A stretch of 64,000 bases of DNA, from positions 1 to 64,000 of the forward strand of contig CACEIY010000002.1 of NCBI GenBank assembly GCA_902559635.1, in the 5' to 3' direction. Below, in pieces: positions 16,420 to 26,383 of the stretch. This DNA comes from an uncultured Pelagibacteraceae bacterium. Its GTDB lineage: Bacteria > Pseudomonadota > Alphaproteobacteria > Pelagibacterales > Pelagibacteraceae. Below the pieces are notes generated by a model. The model was given only the letters and a program-made list of their open reading frames with translations, made no database searches and was not told where the DNA came from. The position numbers were made by a program, and so were the translations under genes. Position 1 is the stretch's first letter, and every line of letters begins with the position of its first letter.

Positions 16420-17003
16420 ATACCAATATATCCGTACTCTAATGCTGCATCTGTAATTGAATGGTAAAAAGACTCGCCAAAACTTCTTAAGGCAAATAGC
16501 CTAATTTTATTAGGATTATTATCAAGCACATCTAACGTAAAAGTTATGCCATTATATGTGGAACTTATTGAATTATTTTTTTCCAAAATATTAAAATTAA
16601 ATGGACATCCTTTCTTTAAAACTTCTTTAGCATTTTGCCCCTCTATTTCAATTATAGCTCTTGAATGAGATAAATCCGTTACAGCAAAATCTGCTTCTAT
16701 AAATTTCTCTGAAATATCTTTTAGCAACTCTCTCTTTGTTGATACCAAAAGCCAATTTTTTGGCCCATTCCATAAAATTCGAGTAACATTATTATTTACT
16801 ACATTTAATGGTTCATTATTAAATTTTAAACCATCAATATCAAAGTCTTCAAATGAGACTGTAGAATTTTTGTATTGAACTATTTGAACTATTAATAAAT
16901 TCTTTTTCTCATAGATTTTTAAAAGATTATTTTCATTTTTACCTTCATAATCACCATATTGACCTTTTAAATGAATATTGGCTAAGGCTGACATCGATCT
17001 CAT
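16416..17003 (-). CDS. soxG: Sarcosine oxidase gamma subunit (or N-methylglutamate dehydrogenase MgdD-type subunit)
   Basis: A 195-residue SoxG protein with a GcvT-like fold; landmarks are RILWNGPKNWLLVS, TDLSHSRAIIEIEGQNA and ALRSFGESFYHSITDAALEYGY. It is the smallest folate-fold partner of the four-subunit complex that demethylates sarcosine. It overlaps the soxA stop by four bases and is last in soxBDAG. The same four-subunit architecture is used by N-methylglutamate dehydrogenase (MgdABCD), so substrate remains open in this methylamine-rich window. Confidence 0.9.
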   Translation of the reverse strand: MRSMSALANIHLKGQYGDYEGKNENNLLKIYEKKNLLIVQIVQYKNSTVSFEDFDIDGLKFNNEPLNVVNNNVTRILWNGPKNWLLVSTKRELLKDISEKFIEADFAVTDLSHSRAIIEIEGQNAKEVLKKGCPFNFNILEKNNSISSTYNGITFTLDVLDNNPNKIRLFALRSFGESFYHSITDAALEYGYIGI

Positions 17004-19996
17004 GATCTAACCCTTTCACCTTTTGGATCTACATAATGTGAAGAAACTATTTCCACTGGTATTACTTTATTTTTGAGTGGAGACATTACAAATAATTTTT
17101 CTCCTATCATATTTTTTCCATTTTTAAGAATAGCTAGTGAAAATGGATTATCATACTCAACACTCCAACATGATGCTGATATATAACCTAATTTTGGATT
17201 TGGTAGTGGCGCATTTGAGTCTTTGACCAAATGTGAACCTTCTGGAATACTCGTTTTCTTATCTAATGGAACGACACCTACAACTCTTTGTCTATCTTCT
17301 GAAATAAATGCAGCTCTTTGTAATGATCTTTTTCCAATAAAATCTTTCTTCTTACTTACTAGTCCATCTAAAGCATTATCGTATGGAATTGTTCTTCCAT
17401 CAAGTTCTGAACCTGCAACATGGCCCATTTCAATTCTAAGCGTTGATAATGCCTCTGTTCCATATGGTTGAATTCTAAATTCTTCACCTAATTCAATTAT
17501 TTTCTCCCACATAAAGTTTCCATTGTTAGACTCCACATTAACCTCGTAAGCCAACTCTCCTGAAAATGAAATTCTAAAAATTCTTGCTTTTATACCAAAT
17601 AAGTCTCCCTCCTTATAGCCCATAAAGGGAAAACCTTCGTTGGATACATCGTTTTTAGGAAATAACTTTTGTAATAACTGTCTTGATTTAGGACCTGCAA
17701 TTGCAGCTCCAGCCCATTGTTCAGTGCTAGAAACTACATTAACGTTTAACTCTGGCCAAACAAGCTGTAAATAATACTCAAGATGAGACAGAACATTTGC
17801 TGCTTGAGCTGTAGTTGTTGTCATGTGATAATGATTTTCTGAAATCCTTGTAGTAGTTCCATCATCCATAACAATTCCATCTTCTCTTAACATCACACCA
17901 TATCTAGCTTTACCAACAGGTAACTTAAGCCAAGAATTGGTATAAATTCTATTTAGAAACTCCGCTGTATCTGGGCCTTTAATATCTATTTTTCCTAAAG
18001 TTGTTACATCACAAACTCCAACATTTTTTCTTACATTTTGAGCTTCTCTTTTTGATGCTTCAAATAAATTTTCATCTCCTCTTTTATAATATCTTGGTCT
18101 CAACCAAACTCCGGCATCAACAAATATCGCGTTGTTTTTTTCATGCCATGAATGCATAGGTGATTTTCTAGTTGGTTTTGAATGTTTGCCAACTTCTCTT
18201 CCTACTATTGCTCCAATTGAAATAGGTGTATAGGGAGGTCTGAAAGTAGTATGTCCTACGGCTGGAACCACTTTATTTTCAATTTCAGACACAAGTTGTA
18301 GACCATTTAAATTACTAGTTTTACCTTGATCTGTAGCCATCCCAAGTGTTGTATATCTTTTGACATGTTCAATTGATCGATAGCCCTCTCTTAAGGCTAT
18401 TTCTACATCTGAAACAGCGACATCATTTTGAAAATCTAAAAATCGCTTATAATGTTTGCCTTTTGGTAAAGGTACACACCAAAATTTATCATGTTTAGAA
18501 GATTTTTTTTCTACAACATTTGGTACAGAAACTTTATTTTCTTTTTCAGTTATTTTTTTTGATAAATCATTACCAGCTTTCAATGAAGTTTTTAATGTCT
18601 CCTCAAGTGAAAAAATTCCATTTGCTGCACCTAAAGTTGTTTCATTTTGTTTAGATTTTCCAGGAACAAATGCATCTATATCTTCTTTAAACTTTGTTTT
18701 ATTTCCTGATTGAGAAGCTAAATGAATAGTTGGTGTCCAAAAACCTGATACACATATACAATCACATTTGATATTTTCTGTTTTTCCTAATTGTTTTTTG
18801 TCTTCTGAAATACTAGCAATATCTGCAGATTTTACTTTTTTATATCCTTGAGCTGCAACCACTACATAAGAGAATTTGATATTTATTCCAAGGTTTTTTG
18901 CTTCATCAATTATTTCTGAGTCAGGATTTTTTCTAGAGTCTAAAACAATTGGATTAATTCCATTTTTTTTAAATTCAATTGCTGTTTCATATCCACTATC
19001 GTTGTTCGTAAATATTAATGGATTTCTTCCAACAAATACTCCATAAATTTTTAAATATTCTTTTGCAGCAGATGAAAGCATTACTCCTGGAGTATCATTA
19101 TTTCCAAAAACTATTGGTCTTTCAATTGATCCTGAAGAAATTAAAACTTCTTTTGCCCTGATATACCAAAGTCTTTTATTAGGATGGTATTTTTTAGTTT
19201 TGGGTAAATGGTCACTTACCTTTTCTGACATCACAAGCATATTGTGGTCATAATATCCAAAAATTTGAGATCGGTTTTTTACAATAACATTTGGCATCTC
19301 TTTAAGTTCAGTAATAATGCTATCTGCCCAATCTTTTCCTGATTGGTTTCCAATATTGACATCATTTGTTAATAGCGATCCACCAAACCTAGGTTTGTCC
19401 TCTGCTAAAATAACTCTAGCCCCATTTTTTGCTGCTGCGTAAGCACTTGCAAGTCCTGATGGTCCTGATCCAGCAATTAATAAATCACAATATTCGTATT
19501 TGTGCTCATATCTCTCTTTGTCATGTTTCGTTGATGCAACGCCTAAACCAGCTGCTTTTCTAATAAATGGTTCATAAATTCTGTACCAAAAACTTTTTGG
19601 CCACATAAATGTCTTATAATAAAACCCAGCTGGCAGGAAAATTTTTAAGAAATTATTAATTGCCCCAACATCAAAATTTACACTTGGCCAACAATTAACA
19701 CTTTTTGCCTCTAAGCCTTCAAAAAGTTCTTGTTCTGTTGCTTTAACATTGGGCTCTGTTTCACCATTTCTATAAAGCTGAACAACTGCATAAGGTTCAT
19801 CCACTCCTGCTCCAAAAAAACCTCTTGGTCTATGGTATTTAAAACTTCTACCAATTAAATGAACTCCATTTGCTAATAATGCAGATGCCAGGGTATCACC
19901 TTCATAACCATAGTAGTTTTTACTATTAAATTTAAATGAAATTTTTTTATTTCTGTTTATCAGTCCAACATTCTCTAATCTAAAATTTTGATCCAT
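17000..19996 (-). CDS. soxA: Sarcosine oxidase alpha subunit (or MgdC-type)
   Basis: A 998-residue subunit, the size expected for SoxA. An N-terminal 2Fe-2S-ferredoxin-like fold (KISFKFNSKNYYGYEGDTLASALLANG) is followed by a dinucleotide-binding domain with GSGPSGLASAYAAAKNG (about 177-193) and a C-terminal GcvT-like domain (AGAAIAGPKSRQLLQ, SFSGELAYEVNVES). In the family the C-terminal domain binds THF and accepts the methyl carbon as 5,10-methylene-THF. The order B-D-A-G and one- to four-base overlaps are canonical. The adjacent divergent fhs gene supports a folate role. Confidence 0.96.
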   Translation of the reverse strand: MDQNFRLENVGLINRNKKISFKFNSKNYYGYEGDTLASALLANGVHLIGRSFKYHRPRGFFGAGVDEPYAVVQLYRNGETEPNVKATEQELFEGLEAKSVNCWPSVNFDVGAINNFLKIFLPAGFYYKTFMWPKSFWYRIYEPFIRKAAGLGVASTKHDKERYEHKYEYCDLLIAGSGPSGLASAYAAAKNGARVILAEDKPRFGGSLLTNDVNIGNQSGKDWADSIITELKEMPNVIVKNRSQIFGYYDHNMLVMSEKVSDHLPKTKKYHPNKRLWYIRAKEVLISSGSIERPIVFGNNDTPGVMLSSAAKEYLKIYGVFVGRNPLIFTNNDSGYETAIEFKKNGINPIVLDSRKNPDSEIIDEAKNLGINIKFSYVVVAAQGYKKVKSADIASISEDKKQLGKTENIKCDCICVSGFWTPTIHLASQSGNKTKFKEDIDAFVPGKSKQNETTLGAANGIFSLEETLKTSLKAGNDLSKKITEKENKVSVPNVVEKKSSKHDKFWCVPLPKGKHYKRFLDFQNDVAVSDVEIALREGYRSIEHVKRYTTLGMATDQGKTSNLNGLQLVSEIENKVVPAVGHTTFRPPYTPISIGAIVGREVGKHSKPTRKSPMHSWHEKNNAIFVDAGVWLRPRYYKRGDENLFEASKREAQNVRKNVGVCDVTTLGKIDIKGPDTAEFLNRIYTNSWLKLPVGKARYGVMLREDGIVMDDGTTTRISENHYHMTTTTAQAANVLSHLEYYLQLVWPELNVNVVSSTEQWAGAAIAGPKSRQLLQKLFPKNDVSNEGFPFMGYKEGDLFGIKARIFRISFSGELAYEVNVESNNGNFMWEKIIELGEEFRIQPYGTEALSTLRIEMGHVAGSELDGRTIPYDNALDGLVSKKKDFIGKRSLQRAAFISEDRQRVVGVVPLDKKTSIPEGSHLVKDSNAPLPNPKLGYISASCWSVEYDNPFSLAILKNGKNMIGEKLFVMSPLKNKVIPVEIVSSHYVDPKGERVRS

Positions 19997-20265
19997 TATG
20001 ATATATCCTCATCAGCTTTTAGTGTATTAAAAATTTCATGAGTTGTTGTATCTCTCTCAACCTTTATCCATTGTCGACAACCAGACAAATGTTGCCATAG
20101 CTCCCAATGCTTTCCTCTTAAACTTTTTCTATTATAGACAAAATTATCCCAATCTTGATCTGATATTTCTTTGTTTAAATTAGGTCTTTTAACACTAGCA
20201 TCACCTCCATATGAAAACTCATTTTGTGATCTCATTCCACAATGTGGACATTTAATATGAAGCAT
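19996..20265 (-). CDS. soxD: Sarcosine oxidase delta subunit
   Basis: An 89-residue SoxD. The N-terminal IKCPHCGMRSQNEFSYGG carries the CxxC half of the zinc site and a late SGCRQWIKVERDT supplies another cysteine, as in the zinc-binding delta subunit. It overlaps soxA by one base and starts directly after soxB. Normal length. Confidence 0.95.
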   Translation of the reverse strand: MLHIKCPHCGMRSQNEFSYGGDASVKRPNLNKEISDQDWDNFVYNRKSLRGKHWELWQHLSGCRQWIKVERDTTTHEIFNTLKADEDIS

Positions 20266-21522
20266 TTATGAAATCCAAGTTTTTGTACCAAGTCCTTTTT
20301 CATCAAGTAAGTAACCGGTGTTAAATCTATTTAAACTATATCCTGCATTTAATTCATGAACTCTATCCTGAGCTATCGTATGAGCAAAAGTCCAGCCTGA
20401 TGCTGGTGTTGCTTTAAATCCACCATAACACCAACCACAATTTAAATACAAACCCTCGATATGTGTTTTGTCTATAATAGGTGAACCATCCATGGACATA
20501 TCCATTATTCCACCCCAAGTTCTAAGCATTTTAAGTTTGCTTAAAAAAGGCATCATTGCAATTCCTTCAGTTAATACATGTTGTAAAGTTGGTAAGTTTC
20601 CTCTTTGAGAATAACTATTATATCCATCTAGGTCGCCACCCATAACCATTTCACCTTTGTCTGATTGGCTTAAATAAAAGTGACCTGCACCAAATGTTAC
20701 TACTTTATCTAAAACTGGTTTAACTGGTTCAGAAACACATGCTTGCAAAAGATGTGTTTCGATAGGTAATGTCATATTTAATTTCTCAGCCAAAATATTG
20801 GTGCTTCCTGCAACACATAATCCTATTTTTTTAACTTTTATGTCTCCACGAGATGTTCGTATTCCATTTATTTTTCCTGCTGATACATCAAATCCCATTA
20901 CCTCACAATTTTGAATGATATCTACTCCCATAGAATCAGCTTGACGTGCATAGCCCCATGCCACTGCATCATGACGAGCTGTTCCTGCACTTGGTTGCAT
21001 TAAACCTCCAAAAATAGGAAATCTCACATTTTCTGAAAAGTCTGCCATTGGTATTATTTCTTTAACTTGTTCTCTATTTAGAAGCACTGCATCAATACCA
21101 TTCAATCGCATTGAGTTACCTCTTCTAGCATAGACATTCATCTGTGCATCTGAGTGGGCTAAATTAATAATACCTCTAGGAGAAAACATAACATTGTAAT
21201 TTAAATCTTGACTCATTCTTCTCCATAAATTCATTCCAAATTCACTGAACAAACCGTTATCATCATGCATATAGTTTGATCTTATAATTGTTGTATTTCG
21301 GCCCACATTTCCACCGCCAATCCAACCTTTTTCTATGACAGCTACATTTGTTATATTGTGTTCTTTTGCTAGATAATATGCTGTTGCTAATCCATGACCA
21401 CCACCACCAATAATTACAACATCATATTCTTTCTTGGGAGATGAATCTTTCCATGCCAAATCCCATTTATCATGATTAGAAAAGGCATTTTTGATTAGGC
21501 TAAATATTGAATATTTTTGCAT
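20266..21522 (-). CDS. soxB: Sarcosine oxidase beta subunit (or MgdA-type)
   Basis: About 418 residues, a DAO-fold flavoprotein. It has GGGGHGLATAYYLA for FAD near residue 40 and GTARHDAVAWGYAR, whose histidine is where the family attaches FMN covalently. The C-terminal LYLNCGWCYGGFKATPASG is typical of SoxB. It oxidises the N-methyl group at the flavin and passes the carbon to the SoxA folate site. The track start at 21528 is a TTG; ATG at 21522 is preferred. A 124-base gap separates it from divergent fhs, which should hold both promoters. Confidence 0.96.
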   Translation of the reverse strand: MQKYSIFSLIKNAFSNHDKWDLAWKDSSPKKEYDVVIIGGGGHGLATAYYLAKEHNITNVAVIEKGWIGGGNVGRNTTIIRSNYMHDDNGLFSEFGMNLWRRMSQDLNYNVMFSPRGIINLAHSDAQMNVYARRGNSMRLNGIDAVLLNREQVKEIIPMADFSENVRFPIFGGLMQPSAGTARHDAVAWGYARQADSMGVDIIQNCEVMGFDVSAGKINGIRTSRGDIKVKKIGLCVAGSTNILAEKLNMTLPIETHLLQACVSEPVKPVLDKVVTFGAGHFYLSQSDKGEMVMGGDLDGYNSYSQRGNLPTLQHVLTEGIAMMPFLSKLKMLRTWGGIMDMSMDGSPIIDKTHIEGLYLNCGWCYGGFKATPASGWTFAHTIAQDRVHELNAGYSLNRFNTGYLLDEKGLGTKTWIS

Positions 21523-21588
21523 AATCAAATTTTATAATAATGAATATAAATAGTTCATATTTTTTTTATATATAATTTTTAGATATTT

Positions 21589-21620
21589 CCAAAGGGCCTA
21601 AAAAGAGATACTAATCGACC
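21589..21620 (+). other. GC-richer leader element upstream of fhs, resembling rRNA-end sequence
   Basis: In an otherwise A/T-only gap, a patch with GGGCC and GATACTAATCGACC stands out. GATACTAATCGACC looks like the last bases of bacterial 23S rRNA as I remember them, and AAGGGC recalls its 5' region. It could be a leader RNA, an rRNA-derived relic or chance. I could not fold it into a known riboswitch. Confidence 0.3.
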
Positions 21621-21646
21621 AATTTTAATATTTTTATAGAATTTAA

Positions 21647-23332
21647 ATGGGCAAATTTAAATCAGATATCCAAATAGCAAGAATGGCAAAAATGAAACCT
21701 ATAAAACAGGTTTTATCCAAATTAAAAGTCCCTGATAATAGTTTTGCTTTTAGTCCACAAGGAAGACATATCGCTAAACTCAATTTAGAATATATTAACA
21801 CTTTAAATAAAAAAAAAGATGGAAAGCTTATTTTAGTCACTGCAATTAATCCTACTCCTGCTGGAGAAGGCAAAACTACAGTTTCGGTTGGTCTTTCTGA
21901 TGGACTAAATAAAATTGGTAAGAAATCTATTGTTTGTTTAAGAGAACCGAGTTTGGGTCCATCATTTGGTGTAAAAGGTGGAGCTGCAGGTGGAGGTTAC
22001 TCTCAAGTTGTTCCTATGGAACAAATTAATTTACATTTTACTGGTGACTTTCATGCAATTACTTCAGCTCACAATTTATTATCAGCTTTAATTGATAACC
22101 ACATTTATTGGGGGAATAAATTAAATATAGATGTTAGACGTGTAGTTTGGAATAGAGTAATGGATATGAATGATCGTTCTCTAAGATCAATTGTAGTTGA
22201 TTTAGGAGGAGTAGCTAATGGATATCCAAGACAAGATGGTTTTGATATTACAGTAGCATCAGAGATAATGGCTATTTTTTGCTTATCCAAAAATTTAAAA
22301 GATCTCGAGAATAGAATAGGAAATATAACAATAGGATATACTAGAGATAAGAAACCTATTTATGCGAAAGATCTAAAAGCTCAGGGCCCTATGACTGTAC
22401 TTTTGTATAGAGCTTTCAGACCAAATGTTGTTCAAACTTTAGAAAATAATCCAGCAATAATTCATGGTGGACCATTTGCAAATATTGCTCATGGATGTAA
22501 TTCTCTTCTTGCTACTAAAACTGCTCTAAAATTATCAGACTATGTTGTAACAGAGGCTGGCTTCGGTGCAGATCTAGGTGCAGAAAAGTTTATTAATATT
22601 AAATGTAGAAAATCAGGATTAAAACCTTCTTGTATTGTAATTGTAGCAACTATAAGAGCTTTAAAAATGCATGGTGGATTAGACAAACATCAGTTAAAGA
22701 AAGAAAACATGTCAGCATTAATAAAAGGTATGATTAATTTAGAGAGACATATAAACAATATGAAAAAATTTGGCGTTCCTGTTACTGTTGCTATAAATAA
22801 ATTTGTAAATGATACCCGTAAAGAGGAAAATGCCGTAATTGATTTTTGTAAAAGCATGGGTATCAAAGCTAATTTATGTACGCATTGGTCTGAAGGAGGC
22901 AAAGGTACGAGGGAACTAGCTAAAACAGTTGTGAAGTTATCTTCAAAAAAAAATAATAAATTTAAGTATCTTTATGATAGCAAACTTCCATTATTCAAAA
23001 AAATTGAAAAAATTGCTATAGAGCTTTATAAAGCTAGTGAAGTTGTTGCAGATACAAAAATCAGAAGTCAATTAAAAGAATTTGAAACAATGGGTTATAA
23101 GAATTTGCCTATATGTATTGCAAAAACTCAGTATAGTTTTTCTACAGATCCAAATTTAAAAGGTGCACCCAAAGATCATGTCATGCAAATAAGAGGGTTG
23201 AGACTATCATCTGGAGCTGAGTTTATTGTTGTTTTTTGTGGTTCTATAAACACTATGCCTGGTTTGCCAAAAGTTCCAGCTGCTGAAAATATAAAGTTAA
23301 ATTCAAATAATGAAATTGAAGGCTTGTTTTAA
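21647..23332 (+). CDS. fhs: Formate-tetrahydrofolate ligase
   Basis: A 561-residue enzyme with the P-loop variant [10 protein letters not shown] (about 69-78), [36 protein letters not shown] and [13 protein letters not shown], all diagnostic of FTHFS. It makes 10-formyl-THF from formate, ATP and THF, or runs in reverse to yield ATP in C1 oxidation. It is divergent from soxBDAG and ends two bases before convergent gpsA. In this window it could also capture formate released by the dimethylformamidase. Confidence 0.98.
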   Translation: MGKFKSDIQIARMAKMKPIKQVLSKLKVPDNSFAFSPQGRHIAKLNLEYINTLNKKKDGKLILVTAINPTPAGEGKTTVSVGLSDGLNKIGKKSIVCLREPSLGPSFGVKGGAAGGGYSQVVPMEQINLHFTGDFHAITSAHNLLSALIDNHIYWGNKLNIDVRRVVWNRVMDMNDRSLRSIVVDLGGVANGYPRQDGFDITVASEIMAIFCLSKNLKDLENRIGNITIGYTRDKKPIYAKDLKAQGPMTVLLYRAFRPNVVQTLENNPAIIHGGPFANIAHGCNSLLATKTALKLSDYVVTEAGFGADLGAEKFINIKCRKSGLKPSCIVIVATIRALKMHGGLDKHQLKKENMSALIKGMINLERHINNMKKFGVPVTVAINKFVNDTRKEENAVIDFCKSMGIKANLCTHWSEGGKGTRELAKTVVKLSSKKNNKFKYLYDSKLPLFKKIEKIAIELYKASEVVADTKIRSQLKEFETMGYKNLPICIAKTQYSFSTDPNLKGAPKDHVMQIRGLRLSSGAEFIVVFCGSINTMPGLPKVPAAENIKLNSNNEIEGLF

Positions 23333-23334
23333 AA

Positions 23335-24363
23335 TTACCATCTAATTTCTAATTTTTTATTTTCACAGATACAATCTATAACACTAATTAATAGAGGATA
23401 TTCTTCTTTACCGAATTCTTTAAGCACTTTTGGACCTATTGCAAAAGCTAGATCAGCTCCTTCAACAGTGACATCTTTCATAAATTTTTTTTTTGCTTCA
23501 GTAAATAGATGTCCTTGTCCTAAGTAATACCCCATTTTACTATTTCTTCCTCCAGCGGAACTTACGTATAAATCTCCAAGTCCAGCAAGTCCATATGCGG
23601 TTTCTTCTTTGCCATTTAATTTTTTTGTTAAATTTTTCATTTCTGAGACCGCCTTATAAGCCAAAGATGCAGCTGTATTTAAAAAATATTTTTTCTTTAT
23701 TTCTTCACTCAAGGATTTACTACTTAAACCTTCTGATGCTCCTATTAACATAGAGTATATATTCTTAGTCGCCGCACAAACTTCTACTCCTATAAGATCT
23801 TCGGAATACTCAGTCGAGTAATATTGAGTAGAAATAATTTTTCCAATATTTTTTACTCTATTTAAATCTTCATTTGCAAGAACAACACTGCTATTAATTC
23901 TATTAACTAAACCGTTGGCAAGACATGGTCCTCCCACTGCAGATATCTTAGGATTGTCAATACCTTTTGTTTTTAAAATATTACCTAATTTTTCTGCTAA
24001 AGTTTCAAATTTATTTTTAATAATAGTTAAACCTTTTGTTAATAAAAGTATGTCTGTTTTATCATTGTAAAATTTAGATATTTCATCTCCAATCCAATCA
24101 ATCCCTTTAGAGCTTACTCCAATTACTAAAAGATCAATATTATCTTTTACCTCATCATTAAATTCTGAAAATTTCAAAACTTTAATATTTTTTGGTAGTT
24201 GACTTTTTAATATAGGATGAAAATTATTAAGATTATTTATTTCTTCAATTACTTTATCTTCTAGAAAAGATCCAACCAAAAAAACTTGATTTGAATTATC
24301 AGCACAAGGCACAGCAAAAGCTGATCCCATTGCTCCAGCTCCAATAATTACAATTTTTTTCAT
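23335..24363 (-). CDS. gpsA: NAD(P)-dependent glycerol-3-phosphate dehydrogenase-like protein
   Basis: A 342-residue GpsA-fold protein. The Rossmann motif is GAGAMGSAF (8-16); the catalytic lysine region reads VCAATKNIYSMLIG (about 203-216) and GLGDLYVSSAGGRNSKMG matches the GpsA C-terminal site. It interconverts DHAP and glycerol-3-phosphate. It is the last gene of the glycerol importer operon, three bases after the glpU-like gene, which suggests a catabolic role in place of membrane-bound GlpD, not seen in this window. The usual biosynthetic role cannot be excluded. Confidence 0.88.
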   Translation of the reverse strand: MKKIVIIGAGAMGSAFAVPCADNSNQVFLVGSFLEDKVIEEINNLNNFHPILKSQLPKNIKVLKFSEFNDEVKDNIDLLVIGVSSKGIDWIGDEISKFYNDKTDILLLTKGLTIIKNKFETLAEKLGNILKTKGIDNPKISAVGGPCLANGLVNRINSSVVLANEDLNRVKNIGKIISTQYYSTEYSEDLIGVEVCAATKNIYSMLIGASEGLSSKSLSEEIKKKYFLNTAASLAYKAVSEMKNLTKKLNGKEETAYGLAGLGDLYVSSAGGRNSKMGYYLGQGHLFTEAKKKFMKDVTVEGADLAFAIGPKVLKEFGKEEYPLLISVIDCICENKKLEIRW

Positions 24364-24366
24364 AAA

Positions 24367-24723
24367 TTATACATATTTAAAGACAAATATTGCAAAAATA
24401 GAAGATATAAATGTAGCAAACCAAAGATTAAAGTCTGTGAGACCAAGCCAAGCTAAATGAATAAATGCTGCACTTAACAAGGAAACAAACAGCCTGTCTC
24501 CTCTAGTAGTGTTTAGTGTAAGTATTCCTTTTCTAGGGTTTCCACCTGGAACCTTTTTTTCCCAGAAATACATAACTGTGATGCAAAGAGCTATAAAAAT
24601 AAAAAAACTTGCCGTAGGCCAAGTCCAAGCCATCCATGTTATAAAATCAAAATCAAAAAGACCTTTTTCTTTTGGTTTGCCAACCGTAGACCAGCTAGAT
24701 GCATATAGATTTGTAAAAATCAT
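24367..24723 (-). CDS. glpU: DUF2160 small membrane subunit of glycerol ABC transporter (GlpU-like)
   Basis: A 118-residue protein with about three membrane helices (MAWTWPTASFFIFIALCITVMYFW and the C-terminal SLLSAAFIHLAWLGL / WFATFISSIFAIFVF). DUF2160 proteins accompany the glycerol/sugar-alcohol ABC importer GlpSTPQV in alphaproteobacteria, where the gene is named glpU. It overlaps the permease gene upstream by four bases. The role in transport is not established. Confidence 0.82.
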   Translation of the reverse strand: MIFTNLYASSWSTVGKPKEKGLFDFDFITWMAWTWPTASFFIFIALCITVMYFWEKKVPGGNPRKGILTLNTTRGDRLFVSLLSAAFIHLAWLGLTDFNLWFATFISSIFAIFVFKYV

Positions 24724-25520
24724 ACTCTCCCCATTGCAAATCCTTTAGCAATATAATTTCTTACAAAGTAAATTACTACTGCTCCAGGTAAAATAGTTAA
24801 GCTTCCAGCTGCTGCTAATAAACCAAGTTCATAACCTGAAGTACTTGAGGTTCTCGTCATTATAGCTGCAATTGGTTTAGCCATTGTAGCAGTAAGAGTT
24901 TTTGCCAACAATAATTCAACCCAAGAAAACATAAAACAGAAAAACATAGTAATACCTATTCCGGCAGCTATTGTAGGAATAAAAATTTTAAAGAAAAATT
25001 TAGGAAAAGAATAACCATCAACATATGCAGTTTCATCTAATTCTTTAGGAACAGAGGACATAAATCCTTCTAATATCCAAACAGCAAGAGGAATATTAAA
25101 AAGACAATGAGATAGCGCAATAGCTATATGAGTATCAAATAAATTTACTGATGAGTAAAATTGAAAGAAAGGTAAAGCAAAAACAGCTGGTGGAGCCATT
25201 CTGTTTGTTAAAAGCCAGAAAAATAAATGTTTATCACCTAAAAATTTATATCTTGAAAAGGCATAAGCAGCAGGAAGTGCTGCAGATACAGAAATTATAG
25301 TATTAAAAACTGTATACGTAATAGAATTTACATAACCCATATACCAGGTGCTATCTGTAAATATTGTTTTATAATTATCTAAAGTAAAATCTTGTGGCCA
25401 CAATGAATAAACATTTATAATTTCAGTAGTTGATTTAAATGACATATTTAACAACCAATAAATAGGTAACATTAAAAAAATTATGTAGAATGTTGGTACC
25501 ACCCATTTTATTTTTTTCAT
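24720..25520 (-). CDS. glpQ: Glycerol ABC transporter permease GlpQ
   Basis: A 266-residue MalG-type inner-membrane permease with six helices. The EAA coupling loop reads ELDETAYVDGYSFPKFFFKIFIPTIAAGI (about 161-189). The start MKKIKWVVPTFYIIFLMLPIYWLLNMSFK is typical of carbohydrate-type (CUT1) permeases. It overlaps GlpP by four bases and partners with it around the GlpS/GlpT ATPases. Confidence 0.9.
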   Translation of the reverse strand: MKKIKWVVPTFYIIFLMLPIYWLLNMSFKSTTEIINVYSLWPQDFTLDNYKTIFTDSTWYMGYVNSITYTVFNTIISVSAALPAAYAFSRYKFLGDKHLFFWLLTNRMAPPAVFALPFFQFYSSVNLFDTHIAIALSHCLFNIPLAVWILEGFMSSVPKELDETAYVDGYSFPKFFFKIFIPTIAAGIGITMFFCFMFSWVELLLAKTLTATMAKPIAAIMTRTSSTSGYELGLLAAAGSLTILPGAVVIYFVRNYIAKGFAMGRV

Positions 25521-26383
25521 GTTCTGCCCTCATCTTTCATCATTAAGCTGTAAAAAACCCAACACATTAAAAGCACAATTAAAAAATAGATAAGCGACAT
25601 AGCAGCTGCAGGTCCAAGATCAAATTGACCTAAGGCCATTTTTACTAAGTCTAACGATAGAAAATTTGTTGCATTACCAGGGCCACCTCCTGTTAAAACA
25701 AAAGGTTCAGTATAGATCATAAAGCTATCCATAAATCTTAAAAGTATAGCTAAAGTTAAAACTTTTTTCATTTTAGGTAGTTCGATATATCTAAAAATAT
25801 CCCATCTACCAGCACCATCTATTTCTGCAGCTTGATAGTAAGCTGGCTGAATTGAATTTAAACCTGCGTAAGATAAAAGAACAACTAAAGAAGTCCAATG
25901 CCAAACATCCATAAGAATAGTTGTGAACCAAGCATCTCCACTTTGTTGAGTAAAATTATAATCAAAACCAAGTGAATTAAGAGAATTTCCAAGAAAACCT
26001 ATATCGGGAAGAGCAAATATATTCCACATAGCTCCTACTACATTCCAAGGTATTAATAACGGCATTGACATTAAAATTAAACAAACAGGAACTCCCCAAC
26101 CTTTTTTGGGCATAGTTAAAGCAATAGCTATACCTAAAGGCAACTGTATTAGAAGAATTATAAAAGTAAATATGAATTGTCTACCTAAAGATGCGTGAAA
26201 TCTTTCGGAATGTAAAATTTCTTTGAACCATCTAGTTCCTTCCCATTGAAAAACGTTACTTCCAAAAGTTTCTTGAAAGGAATAATTAACAACAGTCATT
26301 AATGGCACTACAGCGTTAAATGCAACAAGTGCAAAAACAGGAATAACAAAGAACCAAGCTTTTTGATTAAGTGTTTTGTTCAT
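25517..26383 (-). CDS. glpP: Glycerol ABC transporter permease GlpP
   Basis: A 288-residue MalF-type permease with six hydrophobic helices and an EAA loop reading YYQAAEIDGAGRWDIFRYIELPKMKKV (about 187-213). It overlaps glpT by one base and glpQ by four. With GlpQ it forms the membrane channel for glycerol delivered by GlpV. Confidence 0.9.
   Translation of the reverse strand: MNKTLNQKAWFFVIPVFALVAFNAVVPLMTVVNYSFQETFGSNVFQWEGTRWFKEILHSERFHASLGRQFIFTFIILLIQLPLGIAIALTMPKKGWGVPVCLILMSMPLLIPWNVVGAMWNIFALPDIGFLGNSLNSLGFDYNFTQQSGDAWFTTILMDVWHWTSLVVLLSYAGLNSIQPAYYQAAEIDGAGRWDIFRYIELPKMKKVLTLAILLRFMDSFMIYTEPFVLTGGGPGNATNFLSLDLVKMALGQFDLGPAAAMSLIYFLIVLLMCWVFYSLMMKDEGRT

Noticed and set aside
21523-21646. 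SAM-II/SAM-V or THF riboswitch upstream of fhs
   Set aside because: I could not match the short GC patch to the conserved cores I remember or form a convincing pseudoknot.
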